Part shown: in pieces, positions 27,628 to 36,719 of the stretch
Numbering within the stretch: position 1 is the first letter of the stretch
Layout: each line of letters begins with the position of its first letter
NCBI GenBank assembly: GCA_910576335.1
Contig: CAJTIU010000023.1
Coordinates: 22,219-86,218, forward strand
DNA: 64,000 nucleotides
Source: Lachnospiraceae bacterium
GTDB lineage: Bacteria; Bacillota; Clostridia; Lachnospirales; Lachnospiraceae
Direction: 5' to 3'
Made by a program: the position numbers and the translations under genes
Notes under the pieces: generated by a model
The model's input: the letters and a program-made list of their open reading frames with translations, nothing else
The model's database searches: none
What the model was told of the DNA's origin: nothing

Positions 27628-29298
27628 ATGGAGAAAGCATGGTGGAAGGAAAGTGTTGTATATCAGATTTACCCCAGAAGTTTCTGTGACAGCAACGGGG
27701 ACGGAATCGGAGATCTGAATGGAATTACAGGAAAGCTGGATTATCTGAAGGAGCTGGGGATTGATGTCATATGGCTGTCTCCGGTTTACCAGTCGCCGAA
27801 TGATGACAATGGGTACGATATCAGTGATTATAAGGCGGTCATGGCAGAATTCGGAACAATGGAGGACTATGACAGAATGCTCGGGCGTGCCCATGAGCTG
27901 GGGATTAAGATTATGATGGATCTGGTGGTAAACCATACGTCTGACGAGCACCCGTGGTTTATAGAGAGCAGATCGTCAAAGGATAATGCATACCGTGATT
28001 ATTATATATGGAAAGATGGCAGAGACGGTAAGGAGCCCAATAACTGGGGAGCCTGCTTCGGCGGTTCGGCGTGGGAATATGATGAGAAGACGAAGCAGTA
28101 TTATTTGCATCTTTTCTCAACGAAACAGCCGGATCTTAACTGGGAAAATCCACTGGTGAGAAAGGAAGTATTTGACATGATGACCTGGTGGTGCGACAAG
28201 GGAATTGATGGCTTTCGTATGGACGTGATCAGCCTGATCTCAAAAACGCCGGGACTTCCTGACGGCAGGGTTGGAAAGAGCGGTTACGGGGATCCAGGCT
28301 GCGCCAATGGCCCCCGGGTACATGAATTCTTAAAGGAGATGAACCGGGAGGTTCTGTCAAAGTATGATCTGATTACCGTGGGAGAGTGCTCAGGCGTTAC
28401 GGTGGAGGAGGCTAAAAAATATGCGTCTTCTGCTGGGGATGAGCTGAATATGGTCTTCCAGTTTGAGCACATGGATCTGGACGGCGGCGAGAGCTTTAAG
28501 TGGAACCACAAAAAGATCAGGCTTACGGAGCTTAAGCAGGTTATGAGCAAATGGCAGACAGAGCTTGAGGGAAAGGCGTGGAACAGTCTGTACTGGTGCA
28601 ACCATGACCAGCCGAGGATGTTGTCACGCCTTGGAAATGACAGCAGTCTGTATCGTGAGCGTTCGGCGAAGCTTCTCGGGACATGTCTCCATATGATGCA
28701 GGGAACTCCTTACATTTACCAGGGAGAGGAGCTCGGCATGACGAATTACCCGTTCACCTCTTTGGAGGAATTCCGGGATATTGAGAGTATCAATGCTTAC
28801 CATGAACTGACGGAGAAAGGGATCGTGCCGCCAGAAGAGATGTTTGATTATATCAGTTATAAAGGAAGGGATAACGCCAGGACTCCGATGCAGTGGGATG
28901 ACAGCCCTTCTGCCGGCTTTACTTCGGGAACCCCCTGGATTGCGGTAAATCCCAACTATAAGGAGATCAATGCGAAGGAGCAGATGGCGAGAGAGGATTC
29001 TGTGTTCCGCTATTATCAGAAGCTCATAAAGCTCCGCAGGGAGCATGAGATCATCGTATACGGGGATTACAGACTTCTTCTGCCAGACAGCGGGGAGCTG
29101 TATGTATATATGCGTTCCCTGGGTGAGCAGAGACTTCTGGTGGTCTGTAATTTTACAGAACAGGAAACGGCATACCAGATGCCGGATGAACTGGAGAGTG
29201 GGAAAGGCCGGGTGCTGATCTCCAACTATGACAGGGAGACGCTGGAGCCATCCGCGACCCTTGCGCCTTACGAGTGCGCGGCGGTATTATACGGATAA
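27628..29298 (+). CDS. GH13 alpha-glucosidase (oligo-1,6-glucosidase/sucrase type)
   Basis: A 556-aa cytoplasmic enzyme of the GH13_31 type: barrel, subdomain B and C-terminal beta domain. Catalytic residues are visible as the nucleophile Asp in GFRMDVI, the acid Glu in TVGECSG and the transition-state Asp in NHDQPR. Members split isomaltose-type linkages or sucrose. Together with the alpha-galactosidase it would complete raffinose breakdown: galactose removed first, sucrose or glucose links next. Ribosome site AGGAGG at 27612-27617. Confidence 0.93.
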   Translation: MEKAWWKESVVYQIYPRSFCDSNGDGIGDLNGITGKLDYLKELGIDVIWLSPVYQSPNDDNGYDISDYKAVMAEFGTMEDYDRMLGRAHELGIKIMMDLVVNHTSDEHPWFIESRSSKDNAYRDYYIWKDGRDGKEPNNWGACFGGSAWEYDEKTKQYYLHLFSTKQPDLNWENPLVRKEVFDMMTWWCDKGIDGFRMDVISLISKTPGLPDGRVGKSGYGDPGCANGPRVHEFLKEMNREVLSKYDLITVGECSGVTVEEAKKYASSAGDELNMVFQFEHMDLDGGESFKWNHKKIRLTELKQVMSKWQTELEGKAWNSLYWCNHDQPRMLSRLGNDSSLYRERSAKLLGTCLHMMQGTPYIYQGEELGMTNYPFTSLEEFRDIESINAYHELTEKGIVPPEEMFDYISYKGRDNARTPMQWDDSPSAGFTSGTPWIAVNPNYKEINAKEQMAREDSVFRYYQKLIKLRREHEIIVYGDYRLLLPDSGELYVYMRSLGEQRLLVVCNFTEQETAYQMPDELESGKGRVLISNYDRETLEPSATLAPYECAAVLYG

Positions 29299-29438
29299 AG
29301 AACTGCCGCGAAACAATATGCCTCTTTTTCAGCCAAAATCCGCACATGCTTTGTTGCTGGCAGAGATGGTTCAAACACGCTCTAGTATAACCAGGAAAGC
29401 AGACCAGTGAAACGTAAGGTTATTTAAATTGGGCTATA
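29299..29438. repeat. Intergenic gap with dispersed repeat
   Basis: 29371-29389 (TCAAACACGCTCTAGTATA) is the inverted match of 13682-13700. No gene or clear terminator seen here. Confidence 0.55.
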
Positions 29439-29881
29439 CTAGGAAAGGGGAATATTGCAGCAGCGGCAGATGACCTCCACAATGGCATCTATAGGCTCGG
29501 TCTTTCCGTCTGCCTCCCACTTCAGGAAGACATTAAGCAGTGCGCCACCGTAATAGTACAGCTCATAGTGGGAGCGTGGATAGACCGGGTCAACGAACCG
29601 GATCATATAGTCATTGATGGCGTCAATCATCAGGCAGTAGAGGCTGGCGCCCGCCAGGGTGAGAAAAAATTCGGCATACTGGTCAAAGAACAGGAAGGCG
29701 TGGCGGACATGCGCTGCATCGTAGAAGCTGTCTGTTCCGAGGGAACGGCTGCATTCCTCCAGATAGCTCTCGATAATCTCATGCAGATAATTATTCAGGG
29801 CATCTGTCTTGGACTGGAAATAGTGGTAGAAAGTCATCCGGGAGACGCCCGCTTTCTTAACAATATCGGAGATCGTAATCT
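29439..29881 (-). pseudogene. TetR family regulator missing its N-terminus
   Basis: Reading on the minus strand, the frame begins abruptly with ITISDIVKKAGVSRMTFYHYF, the second half of a TetR helix-turn-helix, preceded at once by a stop codon (29880-29882). The C-terminal ligand domain (about 120 residues) is intact. The first helix of the DNA-binding domain is lost. A shorter product starting at the Met of MTFYHYF would lack the recognition helix, so it cannot bind DNA in the normal way. The break coincides with the break in the divergent DegV gene. Confidence 0.85.
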
Positions 29882-30123
29882 ACAGGGGAAGCATGAAGAA
29901 GATCGTGCCGCAGCTTGTGAAGGATTACATTGCCGAGAAAAGCCTTGACACGGAGGAAATGTGGCTGATTCATGCCCCGGGGCTTGACCAGGCAATTATG
30001 AACCAGGCAGAGGAAGCGGCCCGCTCGTGCGGGATGAAGAAGGTCACCTGGGTTAAGACAGGCGGCGTTATCACCACACACGGTGGACCGGGAGCCTTCG
30101 GAGTTGTGGGTGTCATGAAATGA
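29881..30123 (+). pseudogene. DegV family fatty-acid-binding protein, C-terminal remnant
   Basis: The frame encodes about the last 76 residues of a DegV protein, ending WVKTGGVITTHGGPGAFGVVGV as in the lipid-binding pocket of that family; full proteins are ~280 aa, so the first ~200 residues are missing. DegV (FakB) proteins carry fatty acids to a kinase. TetR and DegV genes are often divergent; a single deletion from inside the TetR start to inside DegV explains both remnants. Its 3' end overlaps the convergent intact TetR gene by 11 bp. Confidence 0.85.
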
Positions 30124-30766
30124 TAAAATGCAGCATCTTCAGGAGTTTATCCTTCAGTATGTCAGAATCCAGGGACGGATTCTGACATTTTTGCTCTAGA
30201 AGATATTTAAAATAGCTTACATTGATGTCATTGATCAGTCCTATCGTCTCTTCATTTACCCTTGTATCTGTGCCAATGAGCAGTTCCAGCACTCTCAGGC
30301 AGCGTTCATGGATATTCTGCCCATAATACATGTCTTCGATCTCCGGAGAGTATTCCTCCTGCTCTTCAGGGAAAAGCTCATAGTACTGCTTCATGATTCT
30401 GGTCAGATTCTCACTATGCTTTCCGAAGAAGAAATTATAGAAGATTTTCGGCTTACGAAAGACTGTCTGGACGAAAAAATTCCAGATTTTTATAAAAGTC
30501 TCCAGAGGTGTCAGGTCCTTTGTGCTGAGCTCGGACAGCGCTTTGCTGTATTCATTGAAATATTTCAGTGAGGAGAGAAGAATCAGCTGGTCTACGTCCT
30601 CAAAGTACAGATAGATGGTGGAGTTGTGAAAACCCGCCTTCTCCGCGATCCTTCGGATGGAGACCTTTTCAAGGTCCTCGTTTTCAATTAATTCCTGGGC
30701 AGCTTGAATGAACCGGATGCGGTTCTGCTGCTTTAGAAGTTCTTTGTCATTGCTTGTATGATTCAT
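30113..30766 (-). CDS. TetR family transcriptional regulator
   Basis: A 217-aa regulator with a complete N-terminal helix-turn-helix (VSIRRIAEKAGFHNSTIYLYFED, residues ~35-57) and a helical ligand-binding domain. Ligand unknown. It is the intact regulator nearest to the palindrome TTAGACC-TT-GGTCTAA at 31337-31352 upstream of the M24 peptidase gene; whether it binds there is a guess from proximity and symmetry. Confidence 0.88.
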   Translation of the reverse strand: MNHTSNDKELLKQQNRIRFIQAAQELIENEDLEKVSIRRIAEKAGFHNSTIYLYFEDVDQLILLSSLKYFNEYSKALSELSTKDLTPLETFIKIWNFFVQTVFRKPKIFYNFFFGKHSENLTRIMKQYYELFPEEQEEYSPEIEDMYYGQNIHERCLRVLELLIGTDTRVNEETIGLINDINVSYFKYLLEQKCQNPSLDSDILKDKLLKMLHFIIS

Positions 30767-31281
30767 AAAATATACCAGATCCTTTAAATATTTTCATCAT
30801 CCTGTCCCGGTATATAAGAAATTATATTCACAGCCAGTGAAATCTGCCGTGAGTACCGCAAAAGCCGCAGCCGCAAAGCAGCATACTCCCTTATGCGGCT
30901 GTGCGCATCATGTTATGCTGTGCGGCAGATTTACCTGGCGCGCAGTATAAGAGAGAGGATGATACCAGTTATTATAACATAAAAGTATAAAGTTGTGTGT
31001 CATGTTATTATTCACGGGTTATGTTCTGGATGGTTTCAGAAGCATCCCTGCTCTTGCCAGCACTCCCTGCCACTGTCTTTCATTCAGGAATACAGGACGC
31101 TCCATCTGCTCCCCGGTATGGATTCAGCCCATGGTATTCGCTTGGCACTTGCCCCGGGCGTTGTTACGTCTTGTGGCCGCCCTCCTGCCGGATCCAGTAG
31201 GAATCCTCAAGACTAAGCTCCCTGCAGACCCGGAACACTGCATACCGGTTCGTCTGGGACAGCCGGAGGGTATTCAGTAAG
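30767..31281. other. Intergenic stretch with folded repeat and a gene remnant
   Basis: AAATCTGCCG (30841-30850) pairs with CGGCAGATTT (30924-30933) around an inner GCCGCA...TGCGGC stem; part of this repeat recurs near 14727. On the minus strand 31173-31281 reads LNTLRLSQTNRYAVFRVCRE and then LSLEDSYWIRQEGG before a stop, similar to the N-terminal part of HipA-like proteins of Lachnospiraceae; it is a decayed fragment without start or continuation. No other gene seen. Confidence 0.4.
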
Positions 31282-31286
31282 GGCTA

Positions 31287-31352
31287 TTGACAAGGAAACT
31301 TTAGATGTTATAATGAAACCATGACTGGACACTGGTTTAGACCTTGGTCTAA
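31287..31352 (+). promoter_or_regulatory. Promoter and palindromic operator before M24 gene
   Basis: TTGACA 31287-31292, a 16-bp spacer and TATAAT 31309-31314, then a perfect palindrome TTAGACC-TT-GGTCTAA at 31337-31352 in the early transcribed region. Position after +1 suggests repression; the symmetry and size fit a TetR-type site. Confidence 0.7.
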
Positions 31353-31407
31353 GACAGTGACTGAAATATTGTACAGAGAGCATATTTTTGGAAAGGAGAT
31401 TTAGTAA

Positions 31408-32508
31408 ATGAATAACGAAAGGATAGCCAGAGTATTAGCAAAGATGGAGGAGAAAGGGCTGACGCAGCTAATTGTGTCCGACCCGTTAAGTATCCGTTTT
31501 CTCACAGGAATCATGGTAAATCCGGGAGAAAGGCTCTATGCCCTGATTCTTAAGTCAGACGGAGAGCATGTAATGCTGCTCAATTATCTTTACTTCGTGT
31601 CAGACACTGGATTTAAGGAGGTATGGTTCAGCGACATGGAGGATCAGATTTCTATTATTGCGGAGCAGATTGACCCTGAGAAGACACTCGGAATCGACAA
31701 GACATGGCCTGCACGCTTCCTGATCCCGCTGCAGGAGAGGTGTCCGGGGCTTAAGACCATATGGGGCTCGGACTGTGTTGACGGCGTCCGCGCCGTGAAA
31801 AATGAAGAAGAGATTCGGATTATGAAGGAGGCTTCTGCCATTAACGACAGCGTCATGGAGAAGGTAAAGGCGTATATCAAGGAGGGCATGACCGAGAAAC
31901 AGATTGCAGAATTCATTGACAGCGAGTTTATGAAGGCCGGCGCCAGCGGGACAAGCTTTGATACCATTGTCTGCTTCGGGCCGAACGCTGCAGACCAGCA
32001 CCATGAGCCAAGTGATATAAGAACTCTGAAGGCAGGGGAGTGTATCCTGATTGATATGGGATGTGTATGGGAGGGCTATTGTTCAGACATGACAAGAACC
32101 TTCTACTGTAAGGAGGCTTCTGCCGAGGAGCAGAAGATTCATGACATTGTCCGTGAGGCAGTCCAAAGGGCTGAATCCGTAATCAGGCCGGGAGTGCGTT
32201 TCTGCGATATTGATGCACAGGCGAGAGATTATATTGAAGAGAAGGGCTACAGCGAGTACTGGAAGATCCGCCTTGGACATTTCATCGGACAGGAGGATCA
32301 CGAGTACGGCGATGTCTCTCCGATTAATAAAAGTACTGCAAAGCCCGGCATGATCTTCTCCATTGAGCCAGGTATCTACATAGAGGGAAAATACGGAGTC
32401 CGCATTGAAGATCTCGTGCTGGTGACAGAGGACGGGCATGAGCTTCTGAATGCGGTTGAGAAGAAGTGGCAGATTGTAGGAATTACTACAGGATTTGAAG
32501 CATGCTAG
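31408..32508 (+). CDS. M24 metallopeptidase (Xaa-Pro dipeptidase/aminopeptidase P type)
   Basis: A 366-aa peptidase. The N-terminal creatinase-like domain (1-125) is followed by the pita-bread catalytic domain. Metal ligands can be seen: Asp in LIDMGCVWEGYCSDMTRTF (two), His in LGHFIGQEDHE, Glu in FSIEPGIYIEG and Glu in GVRIEDLVLV. It removes residues next to proline from small peptides in the cytoplasm. The GHFIGQEDHE segment departs from the commoner GHGIGLEVHE. Ribosome site AAAGGAG. Confidence 0.92.
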   Translation: MNNERIARVLAKMEEKGLTQLIVSDPLSIRFLTGIMVNPGERLYALILKSDGEHVMLLNYLYFVSDTGFKEVWFSDMEDQISIIAEQIDPEKTLGIDKTWPARFLIPLQERCPGLKTIWGSDCVDGVRAVKNEEEIRIMKEASAINDSVMEKVKAYIKEGMTEKQIAEFIDSEFMKAGASGTSFDTIVCFGPNAADQHHEPSDIRTLKAGECILIDMGCVWEGYCSDMTRTFYCKEASAEEQKIHDIVREAVQRAESVIRPGVRFCDIDAQARDYIEEKGYSEYWKIRLGHFIGQEDHEYGDVSPINKSTAKPGMIFSIEPGIYIEGKYGVRIEDLVLVTEDGHELLNAVEKKWQIVGITTGFEAC

Positions 32509-32518
32509 AATCCGGCTT

Positions 32519-32785
32519 CCTATGAAGCTTTTTTGAGGCTGAACAAGGAGTTTCAAGAAAGATTTGTCGAATTCTGTACGGGAGTGCGGAAAGATGACCT
32601 GGTGTAATTCGAGACCGGGAAATTTGCAGATGTGGAGATCCCGAAGATCGGCTGCCAGTTTCCGGGGCAGGGCGAAACCCTGAAGAGATGCCTGGAAGAA
32701 CGGCCGGATGGAATTATTTTAAGCCCGATTAATTCAGACCAGATTGCCCAGAAGATTGATGGAAGAAGCAAACATTAGAGCCGCA
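32519..32785 (+). pseudogene. Periplasmic sugar-binding protein remnant
   Basis: An 80-90 codon stretch reads like part of a type-1 periplasmic binding protein (RPDGIILSPINSDQIAQKID) but has an in-frame TAA at 32605-32607, a frameshift near 32760 and no signal peptide or C-terminal half. It is a decayed fragment, perhaps of a lost sugar importer. Confidence 0.75.
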
Positions 32786-32841
32786 GAGTCTTCCGGCATA
32801 TGGAGCGGCGGTTTATGTATGAATAGCTCATATTAAATGAC

Positions 32842-32903
32842 TTGACAAATCAGGTCTACTAATATAGACTAATTATAGGGGTCTATATTAGTAGACCTGA
32901 TTT
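32842..32903 (+). promoter_or_regulatory. BlaI-type operator-promoter
   Basis: A perfect 23-bp inverted repeat (32847-32869 and 32881-32903; arms AAATCAGGTCTACTAATATA plus GAC) with an 11-bp spacer. TTGACA at 32842-32847 with TAGACT 17 bp on forms the promoter inside it. The downstream BlaI-like gene very likely represses itself here. Confidence 0.85.
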
Positions 32904-32936
32904 GATATATGAGAATTAAGTAGGGAGAGATGAGAT

Positions 32937-33302
32937 ATGGAAGATTTAAGATTATGTGACAGTGAATATCGCTTTATGTGTCTTGTATGGGAATTATCCC
33001 CTGTGCGCAGCGGCGATCTGGTAAAGGCCGCCCAAGAACAGCTGGGATGGAAGAAGTCTACAACGTATACGGTGATTAAGAAGCTGGAAAAGCGGGGGTT
33101 CTTAAGGAATGATACGGCTCTTGTGACGGCGCTGGTTCTGAAAGAGGAATGCCAGGCGGCGGAAACCGATTACTTTATGAATAGGACATTTGAGGGATCC
33201 CTCCCGAAGTTTGTGGCAGCTTTTTTGGGGAACCGGAAGATTTCGGAGAGAGAGGCGAAGGAGATTAAGGCGATGATCGATTCGCACAGGGAACATTCCT
33301 GA
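32937..33302 (+). CDS. BlaI/MecI/CopY family repressor
   Basis: A 121-aa winged-helix regulator (LCDSEYRFMCLVWE... KSTTYTVIKKLEKRGFL) of the BlaI family, with the C-terminal dimerisation helices. Known family behaviour: dimers block the operator until cleaved through the action of a BlaR1/MecR1-type membrane sensor, which is the next gene. The target beyond self-regulation is not evident; no beta-lactamase gene lies nearby. Confidence 0.92.
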   Translation: MEDLRLCDSEYRFMCLVWELSPVRSGDLVKAAQEQLGWKKSTTYTVIKKLEKRGFLRNDTALVTALVLKEECQAAETDYFMNRTFEGSLPKFVAAFLGNRKISEREAKEIKAMIDSHREHS

Positions 33303-33314
33303 GGAGGATGAGAT

Positions 33315-35405
33315 ATGAACGGAATATGCAGAGTATTTTTAGCAGTTTGCAATATGTCGCTGACTGTCGTATTTGTAATTGCGTTGGTATTGCTGGCAAG
33401 GATGCTTATGAAGAAGATGCCTAGAAGATTTTCATATTATCTGTGGGTTATTGTTGCATTTCGGCTGATCTGCCCATACTCATTTTCCAGTACAGTGAGT
33501 ATCTTCAATCTGGATGTGTTTGGAGGATATATGACAGGAAATCAGGCGGAGTGGATAGATGCTGCAGAGATGTTTAACAAGGGAGAGAGGCAGGGCCTGG
33601 AAGGTATATCGGAAGAAGAGGATATATTTGATATAGAAAACATGCTGGGAGAAGAGGATATCTTGGGGATAGCCGGCGATACAGAAAATGGCGGTCCAGT
33701 TGAGGACAACGGAACAGCTTTGGCAGAAAAGGCGGAGGATACTGCGGGCGGCAGGAAAGATTCTAAGGTGTGGGACCGGGAGGAAACAGGATTAGAGTTA
33801 CTGGCAGGCATATGGCTATTGGGAGCGTCAGTTTTTATGGGGATTCAGATATATTCATACCGGAGGCTGCGAAGGAGCGTTGCAACGGCCGTCCGGTATG
33901 ATGAGGGAATCTATGAATGTGAGAATATTACGGTGCCGTTTGTGATGGGCTTTTTTAAACCGATCATCTATCTTCCGTTTGGCATTACAGAGAGTGAGAG
34001 GAATGCTATTCTCATCCATGAGCAGAACCATGTGCGCAGGCACGACTACCAGATAAAGATGCTGGCTGTATTGATTCTTTCAGTATACTGGTTTCATCCG
34101 TTTGTCTGGCTGACATATTATCTGATGTGTGAGGATATGGAGATGAGCTGCGACGAGAAGTCTATACAGACATTGAACGGGGAAGGAAGGGGGGCTTACT
34201 GCCAGGCGATGCTGAACCTTGCGTCAGGCAGAGCAGGACTGGACCGGCTGCTGTCAGGCGGGGCGGCGTTCGGCGGTTCTTCTGTGAAACGTCGGATCAA
34301 GAATATACTGAACTTGGGGAATCCGAAGAAACAGGCGGTGGTTCTTGGCATTGTATTGTGTATGCTAGCCGCCTGGACAGGTCTGGCCAACGGGCAGCAG
34401 GATGTTCGGATACGCTGTGTGAAGGAGTCGGGTACGGGAGATATTGAATATGAATACAGGCTTGACGGGAAGATACGAAGCTTTCTGATCTACAAGGAAT
34501 ATTATCAGGAAGGTGAGATGCGAAGTTATGAGGTCGTGAGGGCGGATGACCTTACTGAGGCAGGTGTGAACAGGAGCGGGAAGCTTATCGTGGGGGCGGA
34601 ACGGCATCTGTCTGACGGAAGAGCTGTATTTTTGAACAGGTTTGAAAGCGAAGAAGAATCGGTCAAAAATGTAAATTCATATGAAACTTTGGGATATTAT
34701 GGATACCAGGGAATTGCTGAGGATTATTATCTGGAAGGCCAGACTGGATGGCAGGATCTGCAGGAAGGCCAGAGCATTGTGCTGGCGGCATGGCATCTTC
34801 TGGGAAACGGACAGAGTGAATTTGGAAGACCATCCTGTCAGGAATTTATGGATGCAGAGACGAAACAACGCGCGTTGGAGAAGAATATGGGGGAGATTCT
34901 GTATTATCTCGTATTTTCCGAAAAAAGCGCAGAAGAACTGAAAGCAGAATATGCGGTATCTTCTTACGCCAGATCGTTATATGAGGCTAAAAATCCATAT
35001 ATAGGAGATGCGGCGGCCGTTGGAAAACTGATGAAATGTATGGGGATATTTCCTGATATGAAACGGTCGATAGAGCTTCAGACAGAAGAAGAGCCGTATG
35101 TGCTTACGATCCATTATGAGGAACGGCCGCAGGACGAGAAAAGCTTTCACTGGCAGATGGAGAAGAAGGCAATTCTGCTTTTGTGCCTGATAGAGAATGC
35201 GGGCAGAGTTGAGTGGACTTATCCTGAAGGGCAGGAAGAGCGCAGATTTGGCTGTGACAGGGAGCAGGCGGCCAAAAGGATTGGGGTTAAGGAGACCGGG
35301 GACATCGGAAGATTTGCAGATTCGAAAAGCAGTGTACAGCAATTGCTTATAGAATATATGCCGTACATTTATCCGAAATCTGTGATCGAGGAAATTGGAT
35401 CTTGA
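33315..35405 (+). CDS. M56 family sensor metallopeptidase (BlaR1-like)
   Basis: A 696-aa protein. Four membrane segments surround the M56 zinc peptidase (HEQNHVRRHD at ~residue 235, the HExxH-like site; CEDMEMSCDEK supplies the third ligand region). A further membrane segment near ~350 leads to an extracellular C-terminal domain of ~330 residues that does not resemble a penicillin-binding domain. It therefore probably senses some other envelope signal and relieves the BlaI-type repressor encoded 12 bp upstream. An acidic, low-complexity insert (~80-150) is unusual. Confidence 0.88.
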   Translation: MNGICRVFLAVCNMSLTVVFVIALVLLARMLMKKMPRRFSYYLWVIVAFRLICPYSFSSTVSIFNLDVFGGYMTGNQAEWIDAAEMFNKGERQGLEGISEEEDIFDIENMLGEEDILGIAGDTENGGPVEDNGTALAEKAEDTAGGRKDSKVWDREETGLELLAGIWLLGASVFMGIQIYSYRRLRRSVATAVRYDEGIYECENITVPFVMGFFKPIIYLPFGITESERNAILIHEQNHVRRHDYQIKMLAVLILSVYWFHPFVWLTYYLMCEDMEMSCDEKSIQTLNGEGRGAYCQAMLNLASGRAGLDRLLSGGAAFGGSSVKRRIKNILNLGNPKKQAVVLGIVLCMLAAWTGLANGQQDVRIRCVKESGTGDIEYEYRLDGKIRSFLIYKEYYQEGEMRSYEVVRADDLTEAGVNRSGKLIVGAERHLSDGRAVFLNRFESEEESVKNVNSYETLGYYGYQGIAEDYYLEGQTGWQDLQEGQSIVLAAWHLLGNGQSEFGRPSCQEFMDAETKQRALEKNMGEILYYLVFSEKSAEELKAEYAVSSYARSLYEAKNPYIGDAAAVGKLMKCMGIFPDMKRSIELQTEEEPYVLTIHYEERPQDEKSFHWQMEKKAILLLCLIENAGRVEWTYPEGQEERRFGCDREQAAKRIGVKETGDIGRFADSKSSVQQLLIEYMPYIYPKSVIEEIGS

Positions 35406-35792
35406 GGGGAATATACGAGTTCCCGGTGAATTTGCGATTATTTTACGGATCTAAAGATAAGAGCAGCAGGCAGCTGTATCCTATTTGCGATGCGGCTGCT
35501 GCGGGCGGCGGTATAGAAGGATTACGGATATTAGAGGAAAATTTACTTTTCCCGGACGAAGAGATAGATCAACAAAGAGGGGTTGGGGACGGGGCATTTT
35601 TAAAAATGCCCCGTCCCCAACTTGCATATTTCCTGCCTGTTACTGTTCACTCCGTGACCAGTAACCTTCGCAAATCCATCTTAAATTCGCTTCGCCAGCC
35701 CTTTTTGATGAATTTATGTTTTTGCCCTGGAACTCACATATTTCCTGCCTTCGAATATACTATACCATTAGTATTTCAAGGAGGATTCATAT
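35406..35792. other. Gap before split solute-binding gene
   Basis: 387 bp without a convincing gene. It contains palindrome copy 4 and an inverted repeat GTTACTG...CAGTAAC (35639-35665) related to one at 46993-47028. AAGGAGGA before 35793 is the ribosome site of the next gene. Confidence 0.55.
35582..35621. repeat. GGGGACGGGG palindrome, copy 4
   Basis: A 40-nt perfect palindrome, arm GTTGGGGACGGGGCATTTTT. It has the same centre as copies 2 and 5. Confidence 0.92.
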
Positions 35793-36407
35793 ATGAAAAA
35801 GCGATTATTGGCGCTTTGTCTTGTTGCGGTAATGGCGGTGCTGCTATTGCCTGCGTGTTCACAGAAGGAGGAGAAGAGTGAGAAAACGACAGCTTCGACT
35901 ACAGATGAAAAACCGGATGCTGCAAAGGAGAAGCTTCCGACAGTAGAAAAGGTAGTGCTAAATGAGGTTGCCCACTCTATTTTTTATGCTCCTATGTATG
36001 TGGCGATTGAAGAGGAGTATTTTGAAGAGGAAGGGATTGATCTGGAGCTTGTTACTGGCTTTGGAGCAGATAAAACTATGACGGCAGTTATTTCGGGAAG
36101 TGCGGACATTGGTTTTATGGGTTCTGAAGCATCTATTTATACTTATAATGAAGGTGCAAATGACTATGTTGTGAATTTTGCACAGCTTACACAGCGTGCC
36201 GGGAATTTTCTTGTGGCCCGGGAGGAAATGCCTGATTTCACATGGGAGAGCCTAAAAGATAAGGATGTGCTGGGTGGTAGAAAGGGCGGTATGCCTAGCC
36301 ACGATGTAACATGGGAACACATCAGAGGGATTTATGAGTGGACAAGCGGGGAAGCCCCGGATTTAAAGGTTTTTAAATATGAGGAAAAGGTTGTGTCCGT
36401 CTCATAG
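35793..36407 (+). pseudogene. Solute-binding lipoprotein, 5' half, fused to recombinase tail
   Basis: The first 167 codons (to 36295) encode the N-terminal lobe of an NMT1/ThiY-type ABC solute-binding lipoprotein: signal peptide with lipobox LLPAC, then FYAPMYVAIEEEYFEEEGID and SGSADIGFMGSEAS. At GGCGGTATGCC (36285-36295) the frame passes into foreign sequence, SHDVTWEHIRGIYEWTSGEA and 16 more residues, then stops. The matching 3' half is at 45781-46339, in the same phase; joining the two gives a 353-aa binding protein, a normal length. The foreign 36-aa tail reads on in frame from the recombinase at 43901 if the element is circularised, so it is best seen as the recombinase C-terminus. Confidence 0.9.
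36285..36295 (+). repeat. Left attachment core of serine-recombinase element
   Basis: GGCGGTATGCC, identical to 45770-45780. It is the only shared sequence at the two junctions of the split gene and marks the crossover of the 9,485-bp element. Confidence 0.88.
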
Positions 36408-36437
36408 CACAACTACATTTACTTACTTTGCCAGAAG

Positions 36438-36463
36438 AAGGACAGGCCAGACCTGTCCTTTTT
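36438..36463 (+). terminator. Intrinsic terminator of the recombinase gene (circular form)
   Basis: AAGGACAGG (36438-36446) pairs perfectly with CCTGTCCTT (36452-36460), followed by TTT. It lies 30 bp after the stop at 36405-36407 of the recombinase tail, and just before the group II intron start. Confidence 0.85.
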
Positions 36464-36467
36464 CCTA

Positions 36468-36715
36468 GTGCGCCCGGCGGGCGCACGGTCTAATGGGTGA
36501 AAGTCCCTAATCCGCCCGGTAGTGGGAAGGATACAGCCAAGAGCAAGGGCGTCGTGGGCGACTGCGAATCTGAAGGAAGCTGGAGGCAAACTTCTGGTCT
36601 GACGAACAGAAATCATATCAGGCTGTAAATGAGGGTAAGACTGCTAGACAAGTCAAACGGAACCGGAAAGCTGTCTGTTCCCGGCGGCCAGCGGCCAAGG
36701 GGCTTCCGCCAGCAA
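36468..36715 (+). mobile_element. 5' fragment of a group II intron
   Basis: GTGCGCCCGGCGGGCGCACG begins at 36468, followed by GTCTAATGGGTGAAAGTCCC, the standard 5' end and domain I of bacterial group II introns. After about 240 nt the sequence runs into a recombinase fragment; no reverse transcriptase frame and no domain V/VI are present. It starts five bases after a terminator T run, the insertion habit of class C introns. Confidence 0.85.
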
Positions 36716-36719
36716 GGGA

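Noticed and set aside
30990..31280. Plus-strand frames of 67-95 codons
   Set aside because: Three overlapping frames with odd composition; the minus strand shows a decayed HipA-like fragment instead.
35402..35881. 159-codon frame crossing palindrome copy 4
   Set aside because: It has no ribosome site, reads through a repeat and overlaps the start of the solute-binding gene.
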